Below, piece after piece: positions 47,801 to 61,103 of a stretch of DNA of 64,000 nucleotides. The notes beneath the pieces were generated by a model. It was not told the DNA's origin and did no database searches. It was given only the letters and a program-made list of their open reading frames with translations. Positions within the stretch are counted from its first letter, which is position 1, and every line of letters begins with the position of its first letter. The translations under genes were made by a program, and so were the position numbers. The stretch is from Lethocerus indicus (Eukaryota > Arthropoda > Insecta > Hemiptera > Belostomatidae), in the NCBI GenBank assembly GCA_019843655.1, contig JACDQD010000104.1:3534001-3598000 (forward strand), in the 5' to 3' direction.

Positions 47801-50800
47801 AAACTAACTGCGGTGTTAATGATTTTTATTGCCCTGTACTATTGTTCGCTAACTGAATTAAATGTTCGTAAGCTGAATATCATTTTTCCTCGGTCGGGAA
47901 CTCATAAGCATTGTTAATTTTAAATAAATGGGGGCAACGCCGTTAGAGCATCGGGATCGACAACCTCGTACGAGATGTGTGCCAAAATAACAGAACTACT
48001 AAGTGAGCCTACGTGCCAATCTCGTATTAGAGACCACCTCTGATTTTCAAACTCAAAGTAGAATGACACACCAATTTGATGTCGAAATGAAAAGGGAGAG
48101 GGAAATAAATGAGACGCCAAAGTACTACTAATTTCACTCTTTGTGTTTTGAGATTACTTTTAAATATTAGTGCTATTATTATAATAGTAATGATGTCCTA
48201 AGTTAGACCTGCTTCTCTCCATCGACAGAGAACCAAAAACATAATAAATTTATTGATGTGAATTCAAAGTTCGTATTCGATATTCTGTATGCCTATTTCG
48301 ATAAAATGTATGTTTTATGTAAATTTTTTTTGTAAGTTTTTAGTAATGAAACATTACTAACATTATTTGTGGATTATTTTGAAGTTGTTGTAATTCCGTA
48401 ATAGTTGTTTGATCAGTGCATAATAGAACAGTTAATGATTTCTGTGAAAATGAAAAGGTAGCGGATAATTCCGCTATCGTTTTATATCACTTTTCAGAAA
48501 CTGCACGATTTTCAATTTCCTTAACTTTTAAAGGCCAATAAAATGTATATTACTCTATTAGTCTGATTTATAAAACAAGGTATAGATATCTGATCCACCA
48601 TTTGAACTGCTAATTAAAGGCACCGATTAACGCCCAGTTAGTAACAGCTCGGAATTACTAATTAATTATGATTAATCCCCGATTTATGTGCAGAGAGAAT
48701 AACCGTTCGCTATTTGAAGATCGGGCATCGCGTCACACGTGCCGGAATCGAATTGGCTATGAATTGTTTTGTTAAACAAAAAAGGTGGAATAAACCGCAT
48801 ATCATATCTCACATAATAAGAGGCAAACTAAAATCTTAAATTCCTATAATTTCTCGAATGTGTTCCTTCTGCCGACGCTGTAGTGAATAACTTTCATCAT
48901 TAACGACAATTCCTAAAGCCATCGAATACTGAGTCGCGTAAAATTGAAAAATAGAATGTAAATAATTTATGAAGAAATTACTCTATCCGAAGGAAACTGG
49001 CACATTGGACTCATGAGCAAATCGATGTAACACCATTGTCCCATTTTATTATGAAACATTATTTTCTGTAGCCTATCGCGCCTTTGACCTACGACTGGCA
49101 TTTTCTCTGAGTCTCGCTGAATTCAGAACAATATTTGACCATATTGGCAATTTGGCTAATTAGGGAAATATAAAATAACACGTATAAATTAGTTTTATAC
49201 ATAGTCCAACTAAACACTTAATAATATTACTTCATAAACAGTATGAAACAATCATAAAATATTGTTGGCTTAGAGTTTATTATTATTTAATGAAATGAAT
49301 AATTTGAACCGACACAAAATTATTTTGTAGGTTTATGTGTACTGTGAGGATAACCATATTTTAATTTCTATTATTATTGGACATGAAATATATAATTCAG
49401 ATCAAGGGTATAAGTAGTTAATTGTTACTTGAATCATTCAGAACGCTCTGGACACGTGAATAAAACGTGGTCTAGGGCTCCTGTTTCATTCCGGTTTCAA
49501 TTTTCCTACGCTGTGCACTAAATGACATTTCCGATAAAATATTCAATTCAGTTGTCGAAATATAATGAAAGCCGAACTAAAAAATTATTTATAACACCGC
49601 AGTCATAGATTGGCTAAGAATACAATTACTGAATTGATAGAGTAACTGGCCTGCATAATATGCAGATGATATAAATAATTATTTAACAGATACCAACATT
49701 TTTATAAACACGAATTTAATTGGATCTACAAAATCATTCAATTTAAACGTAGAATCAAGCGGTTTTATAAGAGCTAGAAAAATACAACAATAATAAAAAA
49801 TTTAGAGAAAATTTCCAAAGCATGGTCTAACAGCTTTTTCTATTAGTGATAATTCAGTGAACATTTGACAGAGATAAGAAGCTGTTCAAATCGAATACGG
49901 CCGATCCGAAAACGATTGCAAACTCACTGAGAGGACTTTCATCACTGTTTGAACGTTCACGAAGTCCACAGATGTCGGAACATTTTTTCTATTAGTTCAT
50001 TACCTAATTTGGTCGGCATCTGTGAAAGATTTGTTCTCAATGTTGTGGACTAGTTCTTCCAATTGAATGGCTGAACGAAATTTTATATTCATCATTGGCG
50101 CGTGGTTCCTGTACGCGAATCATCGCTCATCCTTTACGAACAAGTCGCCCTGTCCCTGTCCCTGGGAATTCAGGCCTTTCTAATTGGGCACATGGATGTT
50201 GTATAATAATATACATAGTTTATTATATTATTGCCGGCTAACAACGATTTTGGCATGAAATGCGGGACACGGGCACTATATTTAAAACGGGCGGAGAGCG
50301 TTAGGAGTTGTTCTCCTTCTCTTTCTCCTCCGGGTCTGGCACACTTCGAGGTCCGACCAGCGGCGTCTAAAACCTGAAATAATGACGCGACAGCTGGTCA
50401 ACAAGGTTTTTTCCCAACAGCCGATGGTAACTGCTCGGTAATTGATCGGTGTAGTTTACTGCCATTGAACATTGTGGCGCCGTAATGGTAATTTAAGTTA
50501 ATAGTAAGAAGGTGCATTACTTATAACCCTGGTTAGTAAATTGGTAGCAGGGATGTAAAGATAATTGAAAAACAAGTTCATTGATTCGTTTTATGAAAAC
50601 GTTTTCCTCAAGAAGTCATTAACATGAATTTATTGTCAAATAACGTTTCCCATAATCTTCACGAAATATAACTTGTGTCCAATTCCGTGATTGTTTTATT
50701 GATGTATTTGGATTGAATTCTGACAGAAAAATCACACACGGATATTATTATATACGTGGGATTTCGCAAACAACATTATAGCCCATCTCAGGGGCTTCTT

Positions 50801-51833
50801 CAATCAACAGGTCCCTCTGAACTATAAACACAGTATTATTTTCTGCTCTTTAAAAGTACAGAAGACTCTCTGTTCATATACTGTGAATCATAGTTCTGTG
50901 ACTCCTGTTTTTATACAATATATTCAAGCGCTATAAGTAAACCGAATATTTATAAATAAACTCTTATAAAGCAATTGTTGCAATTATCTAAATTCAGAGT
51001 ATGATGATCCGGAAGATGATACACGCTCGTATTATTCTTTGCAGGAATATATTGTCTGAGGATACAAATGACTAATCGTAGCCCTGCGGCTGATTTAAAC
51101 AAAAGAAAGCATTTAACATGGACGTTAAGTCCAGAATAGCAGTCACAGTGACTTCTACGCCGCGTGTACATATTGCTTAAGATTAATTTCATGTTTAAGA
51201 ACGAATATATAAATATTAGTGCCAGTTAGAAGGGGTGAGCATTTATCTGGTCGAATAAGAAGTACATCAGAAGGCGTAGGAAATACAATATGGTATAGTG
51301 TGAAACTGAATTCTACTGCGACATATAGCTTATTATAAAATCCAGTTAAAAACGTACGTCGTGAAACTTTACACCGGTATTAAATTATATACTACCGAAT
51401 CTTATATAGACCCTCCGTTCTACGCCGAAGTTTCTCTCGCATAATGTTACATCCGATTTAGTTACGTCTTTCGTACTCCGTTGAATCCATCTTCGCTCTC
51501 AGAAATAAAACTTGAATCTCGGTCGTGCGCCCCGCATGAATACAGAAACTTTCGGGAAAGATCGACAGGAACACGAGCAAACTAATTGAAGGCGGCTCGG
51601 TCCCGGCGTTTAACTAATCCATTAGGAGGGGCGGGCCTCACCCCAGGGCCACCCCGGGACGGACTTCATTTGGTATTCATTCAGCGGTGAAGTGGGAACC
51701 CCGACCCACCCTCCACCCACTCACTCAATGGGATCGAACGCCGGGCAAATCCGTGTCAAGGTGTTACACTTGGAGTGCCTCGCAGGATACATCTCTCTGT
51801 TCCGTCTCTTCCACGCCCCCTTCTACCCTACCC

Positions 51834-51864
51834 TTTCACTCTCTCTCTCTCTCTCTCCTCCGTC
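51834..51864. repeat. (CT)n microsatellite
   Basis: About 25-30 bp of CT repeats, within a pyrimidine-rich patch running to about 51900. Confidence 0.8.
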
Positions 51865-53179
51865 CACCTCTCCCTCTTCCCGAGCGTTCGCCCCATCCAC
51901 CGCCGATGAAGAACGGTGAAGAGGGAACGAGGGCGCCAGTCAAACCCTTATTGGGCCGTCTCTGGTCTCGAGTGGGCACTTCCCTCCCGGCCGGCCAACG
52001 CTTCTCAGCATATTTTAATCGCCTTAACCCACTTTTTTATTCGGTTTTGTGCAAAATGGAACCGCACTAGCGCCCGGGAAATGAAATTTCGCAGTCATTC
52101 TTTCAGACTTTCCCTTTAGACGGAGTGAAGAAAATTCATAACCTCGAAAGTAATTTCCGAACTAACTGTGTATTAAAATTAAATTAGAAATACGAATATA
52201 AATTGCCCAAAACATTCTCCAACGCATTGTATCCTGACATGCATTTTTTCTTATATAAGCCTCACATTAATAAAATTCTTGTCCCAAACACTTTTATGGA
52301 AAGAACCCTACAGGTACAGCTCTGCTACCGATAATGTATCCCATCACAATTATCACTAATTATTCCTTAATAAAGTAAGAAATATTATGGTTTTCAATCT
52401 GGTGCCGTAGCAATGGCGCCGACCACCATTATTTGATTGATAAAGATTAAAACTAACTATATATTATCGCTGTACAATAGAAACAAATTTAATAAATTTA
52501 AAATCCCAAAATACGTAAATTTAGGTACGTCGTTTCCGGATAATGTTATTACATTATCCGCTTTTAGGCGAAATGTATGATCTGAAATGATTATGAACGA
52601 TATTACAAATACAGGTAGGTGCCATCTTTTAGTATCAATTTCTGAGACCGTTAGTAGAATTATTCGAAACTTATATATCGAATAATAGAGAGAATGTTTT
52701 GTTTTGTGTTATTATTTGACGTGTTATATGGAATGACGTCGTACGAGTCATCTGTATTTTATATTCTGTGCCATATAATTTTGTGCGGCCAAATGTCTCG
52801 GTCTTAGGCAGTTGTCTATCAGACAGACGACGCAATGCCGACACGGCATATTAAGCTCAAGTGGGATAATAAAATGATTATATCTCCAGTATGTTATAAT
52901 GGTATAATTTTAGTCGTTAATTGAAAGGAAATGTGGGTAATAAAAACGGGAAACAACCGGTGACCTTAATATTCTGGTATTGGGCGTGTACTGTCCGGGG
53001 TTCTATTTCTGCCCCTTAGAGGGGGCGGGCCCGCTCTCGCAGAAACGGCCTCATCGTATTCTTCACTGGGAGATTTATGACGGGGGCGATACATCATCGC
53101 CGGTCGTTGAGAGCCGGTTCCGCCCTTCAACTATCGTTGTTGGGGGGCGCTTCGCGGGCTTTCTATTATAGGCACGGGC

Positions 53180-53500
53180 AAGAACTTCTTTAGAATACCT
53201 GTTTTGTCTGGTCTACGAGGGGTTGGAATACAGTAGATTTCGTGTGTTTCTGTCTCCTCTCGCTGGTTTGGTCTTTTGCTAGACCGGTTTCGGCTGCTCG
53301 CCATCTTCAGTAGCGTTGTTAGTCACTTTGGCACTTTGGATGTTTTTGGGGCATCCTCACTGCACAGTCACTGTGGTGGTTGTCTTATATGTGTCTTGTT
53401 GTTGTGTTTTTCGGGATGTTGTTTGTTTCTTTGGGTTAGGTGCAAGGGCATATTTCATCACACAACCGGTCACAACTATTAGGTTCTAACTTCCAAATAT
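53180..53500 (-). mobile_element. Short dispersed retroelement-like unit carrying a hammerhead-like motif (copy G)
   Basis: About 200 bp here align by eye with 3660-3870, on both sides of the motif at 53278-53314, so this is one repeat family and not a chance motif. Outer limits are approximate. Hammerhead motifs of this open-helix-I kind are known in Penelope-like elements and in small non-autonomous retrozymes. No reverse transcriptase frame is present, which favours a non-autonomous unit or a solo remnant. Confidence 0.5.
53278..53314 (-). ncRNA. Hammerhead-ribozyme-like motif, best-preserved copy
   Basis: In minus-strand order: GCTA (53314-53311), CTGAAGA matching the CUGANGA core (53310-53304), one extra T, stem II GGC-GCC with loop AGCA or GAGCA, GAAA (53291-53288), CCGG, TC, then TAGC (53281-53278) pairing with GCTA. 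Cleavage would fall after C 53282. This is type I order with an open helix I. Helix III is only the self-complementary ACCGGT, which has no room for a loop and would be stable mainly between two copies. The unpaired T before stem II departs from the standard core, so activity is uncertain. Confidence 0.5.
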
Positions 53501-56500
53501 ATGACAGGAAACATATCTGGTATTGTGTTTTTACCATCATAAACTAGCGCTCCCCTGATTGTGGTGTAGAAATGTACTTAATTAAAGTTGGTTGGGTTCA
53601 CTTGCACCGATTAAATACATTACTGAAAGTAAAGTTTGTTCAATAAATTTTGGATCAACAGGAATATTTTTATGATCTTAAATTCATAATAATAATATTC
53701 TTTTTCCGATTAGCGCCTGATTAAAAATACACACATATCGTCGATACCGTGTCCATTCAGAGTCAAATAAAATTCTATCTAATCTGAACTAGGACGAAGT
53801 TTCGATTTTATCGTAGTCATCTCCATATAATATATACCACGAAAATTTTTGCCACATGGTGGCAGAAAGTGTTAGAAAAGTTATGAGCCAAAATGTTTTT
53901 AATTATTACTATTTTACATACTACAATACGGCAATACGGAATTTTCCTTATTTGTGTCGTTATGACGTGGCACGAACGACAAGTCAATTAGTGGTTTAGT
54001 TTAGAACTGAAAGGTCTCATCACATTTCATGCCATTTTAATTTCAGAACATAAATACGGGATAATACCATGCTTGGATTAACTCGGTTACTTTCGTGGTT
54101 TCCTCCAATAACATAACCGTTAGGGTATCTTCATTTTTAAAGACCCGATGATTTTTAATCAGATTTTTGAGCGGACGGAGTAGCGGGGCCGCCCTGCCTT
54201 CATTTGGCTACCTGTTACGAAAAAGCTGACGGCCCCCGGTCGGGCCAAATCTATAATTAAACGAGACACAACGCCCCAACGCCGGTGGGAGAAAACCCGC
54301 GAGGAAAAAACCCGAGCTTCACGGCTAGAACTGGGATACACACCGGGGCATCTGCCAGACCGACCGCTCCATTGAAATTCCTTCTTACTAGTCTGTATTT
54401 CGGCCACCTGCTCGGCACACATTTAACAACTACGAGAACTTATTCCTATCATAAAATGTCTACAGGTTATTCAGTTTCTTGTCTCTTATCTATTACAGGA
54501 ATAAATAAAGAAATATTTTTTCCTGTTGTTTGAGAGCACATAAACGTACGTCTTACCAATTTTCCCGCTCGTGAAGCTTCTATTAAGGAGACAATTGCGA
54601 TATATAAGGACGGTGTCTAATTTAATAAACGTTTCTATTTGGCCTGTTGAGCGAAACCTTTACCCTCCTCTTAAAAATCGAATAGATAATATTTGGCTCG
54701 GTAAATGTTGTGTATGTATCAACATACAGAAAGCTACCTCCGTATACTTAGTCAAATTCATTTTCTTCTCATCTGTGTTTATTTTTTATTTTTCGCAATA
54801 ATTTAAGTTCCGATATAATCGACAATAATCTCTATATGACAATACAACTTTATGTATATACAATCTGAACAGGAGTTTTCGGGAAAATTCATTCAGACGA
54901 ATAGGTGAATAGAATTATTTCAACGGACGGACTACCGTCTAGTGATTGACATAGTGATAAATTTAGAAATGCTCCAAAGTGGTATCGCAGTAACGGGGCA
55001 TAAACGTAGAAAAGGAGTTCGGGGCCTTCAGCGCGTCGTAAATCTAGGAATGTGTATTTAACGAGACCGAAAAAATTGGAGCCAGAAAATATTGGAACTC
55101 GGATTGTTTGATTGATGGCGGAATGCCGGTTCCGGGAATAGATTCGCCGAAGGAGGCGACGCTCAGCGTAAATCTATTTTAAAATACGGCCGTCGCTTTT
55201 GTCCGAGGGTCAAGAAAAGAGAGTTGAAAACAATAAACAATGGCATTAATTAAAATTGTGGTGTGTAAGCCTATACCTCGTACCAAAAATTGAAACTTTT
55301 ACAGACAGGAATTTTAAAGTGAAGTAATTGTTAAATGAACGATAATTTCCGTCGTGTTGTGTAAATAAGAATTCATAGACGTTGAAATTGATTTAGTTAA
55401 TTGTATTGTCGGAAACAAACCATGAAGCATGAACCTCGAAAGGACCTTGCGTTATTTAATTTGGCTTAATCATTAATCGATCGACTAAACCATGTCGGTT
55501 TTAGTATTAATTTATCATTAAGTAGTAAGGATTGCATTGTTGTTAGGTGTTTCGCTATGTGGATTTGTTAAGAAAAGGACGAGAGATTGGATATCTGATC
55601 GCTAGTAGGGAACGATCGAGGGCGGTTATAGAAGAATTGGCGGGGGAGGAGGCTAATTCGTCCAGCAACAGGTGAGCCGTACCGCCCGCCGGCATCCAAG
55701 GCCCTATATACCGTGCCCGAACAGCTTCTAAATCAATGCAAAAGTTACGATGGCTATAGGACAATTAAAACACAAATAAAACGTATGTATTGGTTGTATG
55801 GGGAATGTATGAATAACAGCCCTGTTCCAGTTTTTGGGCGTTGTGACTAGAGAAAGGTATTCATTTTCGATAAAAACCCCAAGGTATTGCCTCGGATGTC
55901 TGTACAACCCTTTAATACCCGCTTTATACCGAAAACCCCCTTAATTTAAGTAATAGAAGTTTGGGACATTTATCTCAAATAAGAGATAATTACCTGTTAA
56001 CCACAATATTGTCACGTATCTCAAGTCGAAGCTTACTGCAATGTACTGCACTTAATACAAGTGGGAGTAGACGTTTTTGAGTTTAGAATTGATCATCTCA
56101 TATTGGCCGAGTTAAACGCGAAGTAAAAGTTCGGAACGCCCGTATAAATAACAGAGATAGATCAACCAAACTGGATCGGCGGCTCCGATTTCGGGAAACC
56201 GAAAAAAAACAAATGGAAGAAGAATAGAGCCGAAATTCGAAAAATCTATCACTTGGCCGCGAGGACGGCCGCCTCCACTGGTTTTGTCATCGGCCATTTA
56301 GTTCTGAAAGATGAGGTTAGCATTTGGCCCCCTGTCCTGGACGCTTCCCTTTCTTCACTTTTATTGCGCCCTGGATTTTATCGCGGAATAAAATCCGCGT
56401 TAGTGAAATATCAGAAACAAACGACTATGAAATATCGAATTCACTCCGAAATTCTTCCTACCTTTTGGGTTATGACGGCCGATAGATTACAATACTAGAG

Positions 56501-58965
56501 GTTTGATAAAACGCTCTCTTGACTGTGCGCTTACCTTGTTTTCATTCCACGATGCTGCATACCGCCAATTTAACGAATGGACAATTAAAAATGCAGGAGA
56601 CCTTGTTTCTGCATGTAATCAGATAGGAAAATCCCTTCTCCAATGCCCGGAACTGCTTTAAAGTATTTCCTCTTCGAACGAGGGTATCGAACGACCTTTT
56701 CCTTCTTTTTCAACGTTTAATCTCGAAAGGTCAGTCGGCAGCTATTTCTGATATATTACTTACACCCCGCTGATTGGTCAACGATACCTCGTTAAACCAA
56801 TTATTCCCCGCGCTTATCCTAAAAAAAAACAGGCGGAATGAATCAAACTCAGTGGTGCGCGAGGTGCCACCAGAACAAGGCCGGCAATTCCTCACGAAGG
56901 GCCGTCTATGCCCTTCAAACACATCGCTAAATTCGTTAAATTTTCATTCCGACCAACCGAGCCCAGTAATTGGCTTCCGTTCCTGAACTTCTCGAAAATT
57001 GTGCATAATTAATTTCGAGCCACTGCGCCATTTTACATCAGTATATTTTTAGCAGAAATCAAGAATGATTGAGTGTTTCCGGTAGGTTCATAACAAATAA
57101 GTAATGAAATTTCAAACTTCCCTACAATAGGGTTAATGCATAAAATTTAATGTTTTTTTATTTAAACTACGAAGTAAATCTTTTAATTTTATAATGTTCA
57201 AATCTTACACGACTTCTGGACTCATGCATGAATAGTAATAATTATATATAAATATATACCGTAGCTAGAAGTTACAAATTTTAAGATATTTCGTCCGAAA
57301 TTCCTATTTGGGTCAAACACTTCGACAGGATCAATGGTGTAGTTGGTAAAGATAACAACATCAAAATACATGAAACAAGAAACGATAATTTTATGTTAAT
57401 ATATAAAAGTCGTAAATGGAAATAAGTGTAGGCATAAAACGCTTAGTTTAATTATGATAAACAGAATTAATTAATTAAATATATTTACGAAAATTCAAAT
57501 CTTACGTTTGGATATAAATTTCACAATTAGGTTTTACAGAATTTCTTTTGAAAATTGCAGACTTCTCTTGGGAAAAATGCAATTTAATTATTTCCAAGAA
57601 GCTGCCTCTTATCTGCTAATCCGTCTCGGATTTTCCTAATAGTATAGCTGCAATTGAATTGCGCTCAGTAGTATGTAATCAGATACCGAATTGGTGAGAG
57701 CCGCAGGGCGTGGTAAGAACAATACCTGTCCGGTTAGGCGCCCAAGCTACGTCAAACCGACACGTGTCCGAGCCGGCCACAAATACACGGGCCGCCGAAT
57801 ATTTGGCAATACGGGGCCGGCACCACGAGGCCTTCCTCACGTCAGAGAAACGCGTCTGGTCCTACTGATCCCAGTTCGCCCCACTAACATCTTCAAGATT
57901 CCATTTCAGAAAAAATTGAAATTTAAATAACATCCGTTAAGTCGAAAAGTCTCTAACACTACCTAAAACCTATTAGAAAGTACAGTTTCGCAGGGATATC
58001 ACCCTTATTATAAATAATCTTAATAAAGCCATTTATACTTGCAGATTTTATTTGCCTATATTTGAAGCTTGCGAGATCCACGATTTATAATAGTTTTCAT
58101 TCATTTACGCGTTTGTATTTTATATGCACATACTAATCAGCAAACTTCAGGAAGGAAATATGTCCGGTTGTAGTCGCTTGGCATCTGGAATTTTTACGTT
58201 TATGTTCACGATCTCCGCAAAAACGAGGTAGCAGATTCTACCTAGAATTGATTATATACGTGATTGATGGGTCTACTTAAACAAGGTGAGCACCGACGAT
58301 GTACTATTCCGAACATTTTGAAATAACTTTTACAGAATTCTTATTTTGAAATGAGTTGATCTCATTCGAAACACGGCTACTTTATATTTAATGCTACTTA
58401 AATATTTAAATGCCTCCCAGTATCGATGTCGGGAATCTAAATATTTCAGGCCGGGGATGGAGAAACTGCAGCCAATAGACATAAATGCAGCACCGGTCTA
58501 TAAAGGAGGCGCGCTATCGTCGCGGAAAGGCGGAGAAAGAAGAAGAAGAAGGGGGAGAAGAATTGGATAGTTCGGGGTGAGACGGAGAGGGCTGAATATT
58601 GACGACTGAGACAATAAAACGCTGACACATTGTGCTTGCCGGTGGCTACGGGTACGTTATATTGGATTTTTCATTTCTGTTTAGCTTATCCGAGGCTCTC
58701 CCCTACGTGATAATACACTCTATTTAGAACGAATGTACAGAAGAATGTAAAAATAAATTGTAATAATAGTATGCAAAAACAGTTCTTACAGCTTTCCCGG
58801 GAAGGCTTTATAAGAAATGCGTTGTCATGGAGCGCCTTTTTTTCTGTTTTCACATTAAAGTTTAAGAAATAAAGATACCGTTTCTTGGTATTTATTATTA
58901 CAGCATACCCGACATCCCAAACGTTCCTTACAGACGCCTGAAAAGGAAGTGGCCACGCGACCTAA

Positions 58966-59032
58966 ATGTTTAAATAAAATGTTTAAATAAATAAAATAAA
59001 ATAAATTTAAAAAAATAATAAAAAAAAGGGGG
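58966..59032. repeat. A-rich simple repeat
   Basis: AAATAAAATAAA-type sequence passing into a run of A and then G. It could be a short interspersed element tail, but no element body was recognised next to it. Confidence 0.5.
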
Positions 59033-59401
59033 GAACTAGTGGGAATTGTTGACTATTGTAGCTAGTTCCTATATAAATGTTGCTTGTTGTTTAATTTTAC
59101 AGTTGTTACAATAAAAGAGTGAAAAAAAAATTATTACAGCATTACGTCGAAGTTCTGCTTGAAGCTATTGGTCGGATTGCGCGGAAGAGTGGTTGGGCCT
59201 TCACTCGGGGTGGAAAACCCCCGGCATTAACTGCCAATAGGTTGGGGCCCGAAATCACAAGTTCACAACGGCCGGGGCATTCTCCAGTTTCTGAAAGAAG
59301 TGTTTGAAGATGTTGACTTGCGATCGGACCTGTTGGAGCGGTTCCGTCGTCCTTTCTGCGCTGACAGTGCAACGGGCGACCAGTCACGTACAGTCACATA
59401 C

Positions 59402-59778
59402 CTCACAGCAATCTTATTTTTCCCGGGCGGAATTAAATTAGCGTTCGCTGGTCCACGTCCTAAGGCACGCCGAAGCGCCCTCTTATTTACTCTTGTTACC
59501 CGAGGTTTCATCGAACCATTGTTGACGAGGTACCCAATCTTTGTACCGCTCTTGTACGAATCTCCTTTAGCATCTCCCCCATCTTTCGGGAGGGACGAAT
59601 ATGCTCGTTTTTGTTCGATATCGTGGAAGGTATGTTCTAGTGCATTATTAAGTCGGTCAGTGTTATGGGCATGCAAAGCCACCTGTGCACCTGTGTCTTA
59701 CGTGTCGTTCGCTTCCAGAACGATTTTCCCCGCCGTTTCGTGATGGCTCGCCCTTATGCGGATTCCGTTAAAGGGTCC
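59402..59778 (-). pseudogene. Coding-like minus-strand segment with an in-frame stop
   Basis: One frame runs from a possible acceptor (CAG ending at 59779) to a strong donor, GTATGT at 59401. It reads GPFNGIRIRASHHETAGKIV, LEANDT, stop (TAA 59700-59698), then DTGAQVALHAHNTDRLNNAL, EHTFHDIEQKRAYSSLPKDGG and on to LIPPGKNKIAV. The composition is balanced and helix-like. The stop lies within ACACGTAAGAC, which also makes a donor, so the left part may be a separate exon end instead. The exon would end in phase 2 and so cannot join the Shaker T1 exon, which needs phase 0. I recognise no family. Confidence 0.3.
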
Positions 59779-60879
59779 CTGTCAAACACTTTCAGTAAAA
59801 AGTAAACAGTGTTCAGAGAGCTGGCGGGAAAAATCCGCCTTTGCCGACTGGCGTCCGTTCGACGCGGAAAGAGGAAGCGAAACGGATATCTCCGAGGGGA
59901 GCCAATTGGGGAGCCGGAGAGTGAAGAACGGGAAGGGAGGAAGAAGCAACAAGAGAGACGAAGAGAGGCCTAACGGGAAGTTGATTACTGTCAGGTAAAA
60001 AGTCGCGGGGTCCCCTTATCGGCCCCCATTCTCCCTTTCTTCCTTTTCCAATAGACACATTGTAACGGTTTCCTCGCAGTTTTGATAAACGCTTCCTGAC
60101 GACTTGATTTCTTGCGGTTTGACTGATCAAACGGTTCTGGCTGTGAAGAGGGAAACGTGTACTGTTATTTTACAGCTTACGGTTGCCACCGCTTCGCGGG
60201 TTTTTCGCCCAGTATTTCGTCCCAGTATCTCCGGGGATGTGGATTAAGGTTTTCCCTCTGCGACGTTTCTCCAGAAATAGAATACACGTGGCGGGACGTG
60301 AAACGGCATTTTCTTCGGAATCGAGGAAATTTACCCCTAAGGAAAATTCGTGCAAAGAAACCAACGGTAGAATCCCAAGGACCCCAAAGAGATGAATTAT
60401 TTTGAGCGTTAATTTTGGTGTTAATCAATCCGAAAAGTCACCGCTATTCTTTATTTTCCATGAACGCATATTGAGAATTGTGATTTTGTATTCAAGTACG
60501 AAATAAATAACTCATGACAAAATCTTAATTCCAAGAAAAATGTACTCGACAAAATATCTGGAAAATAGTATTAGAAATCGGAAATCGATCACAAAATTAC
60601 AGTGAACCTGAATTCGAACGTTGCTACTTTTATCAGTTCAAAATATTATTTTAAAAATACGAAACACAGGTTCTGATAAACGTATTTATATGTATATAAA
60701 CATTGACTGTGTAATGCGTTAATGAAAGTATTATATCGATTTTGTAAAGCTGATATAAACGGTACAGGTACATGCCTCTGGATCGACGATTAGACGTGCG
60801 GAGATGAAGAAAACCTAGAGCGCCGCCAAAAAGGTGCTAGGGATTTCAAATTTCGCGCTCAGTACTACTGTGGAATTCT

Positions 60880-60912
60880 ATTGGCGGTGGCGAGAAGCCG
60901 AAAAGTGATTAG
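60880..60912 (+). repeat. Hammerhead-like motif, decayed copy (copy H)
   Basis: TTGGCGG, then TGGCGAGAAGCCGAAAAG. Stem II and its loop match the family, but the core has changes and the CCGGTC end is lost. It most resembles the copy at 21.95 kb. Confidence 0.35.
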
Positions 60913-61082
60913 GTTAGGGCAAAACCGGCGAATCGGGACAGAACGGGGGCGATATTTCCAAAACACCCGCGGAAAGGAGACGCCCCGAATGGAATTATAC
61001 AAATTTTATTATTTTCGATCCGCCTGTACGTTTCGGCCGGGCTTCAATTCAATTAAGCCCCGTGTAATTGAACCGAGAAGTC

Positions 61083-61103
61083 GGGAGGGCGGGGGGGGGG
61101 CGG
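61083..61103 (+). other. G-rich tract
   Basis: GGG, AGGG, C and a run of ten G followed by CGG: a possible quadruplex. No nearby gene boundary is evident. Confidence 0.4.

Noticed and set aside
58980..59032. Poly(A)-like tail as evidence of a SINE
   Set aside because: No tRNA-like or 7SL-like body and no target-site duplication could be seen next to it.
59300..59743. 147-codon plus-strand frame
   Set aside because: Opposite strand of the 59.4-59.8 kb segment; the minus strand has the more protein-like composition and a strong splice donor.
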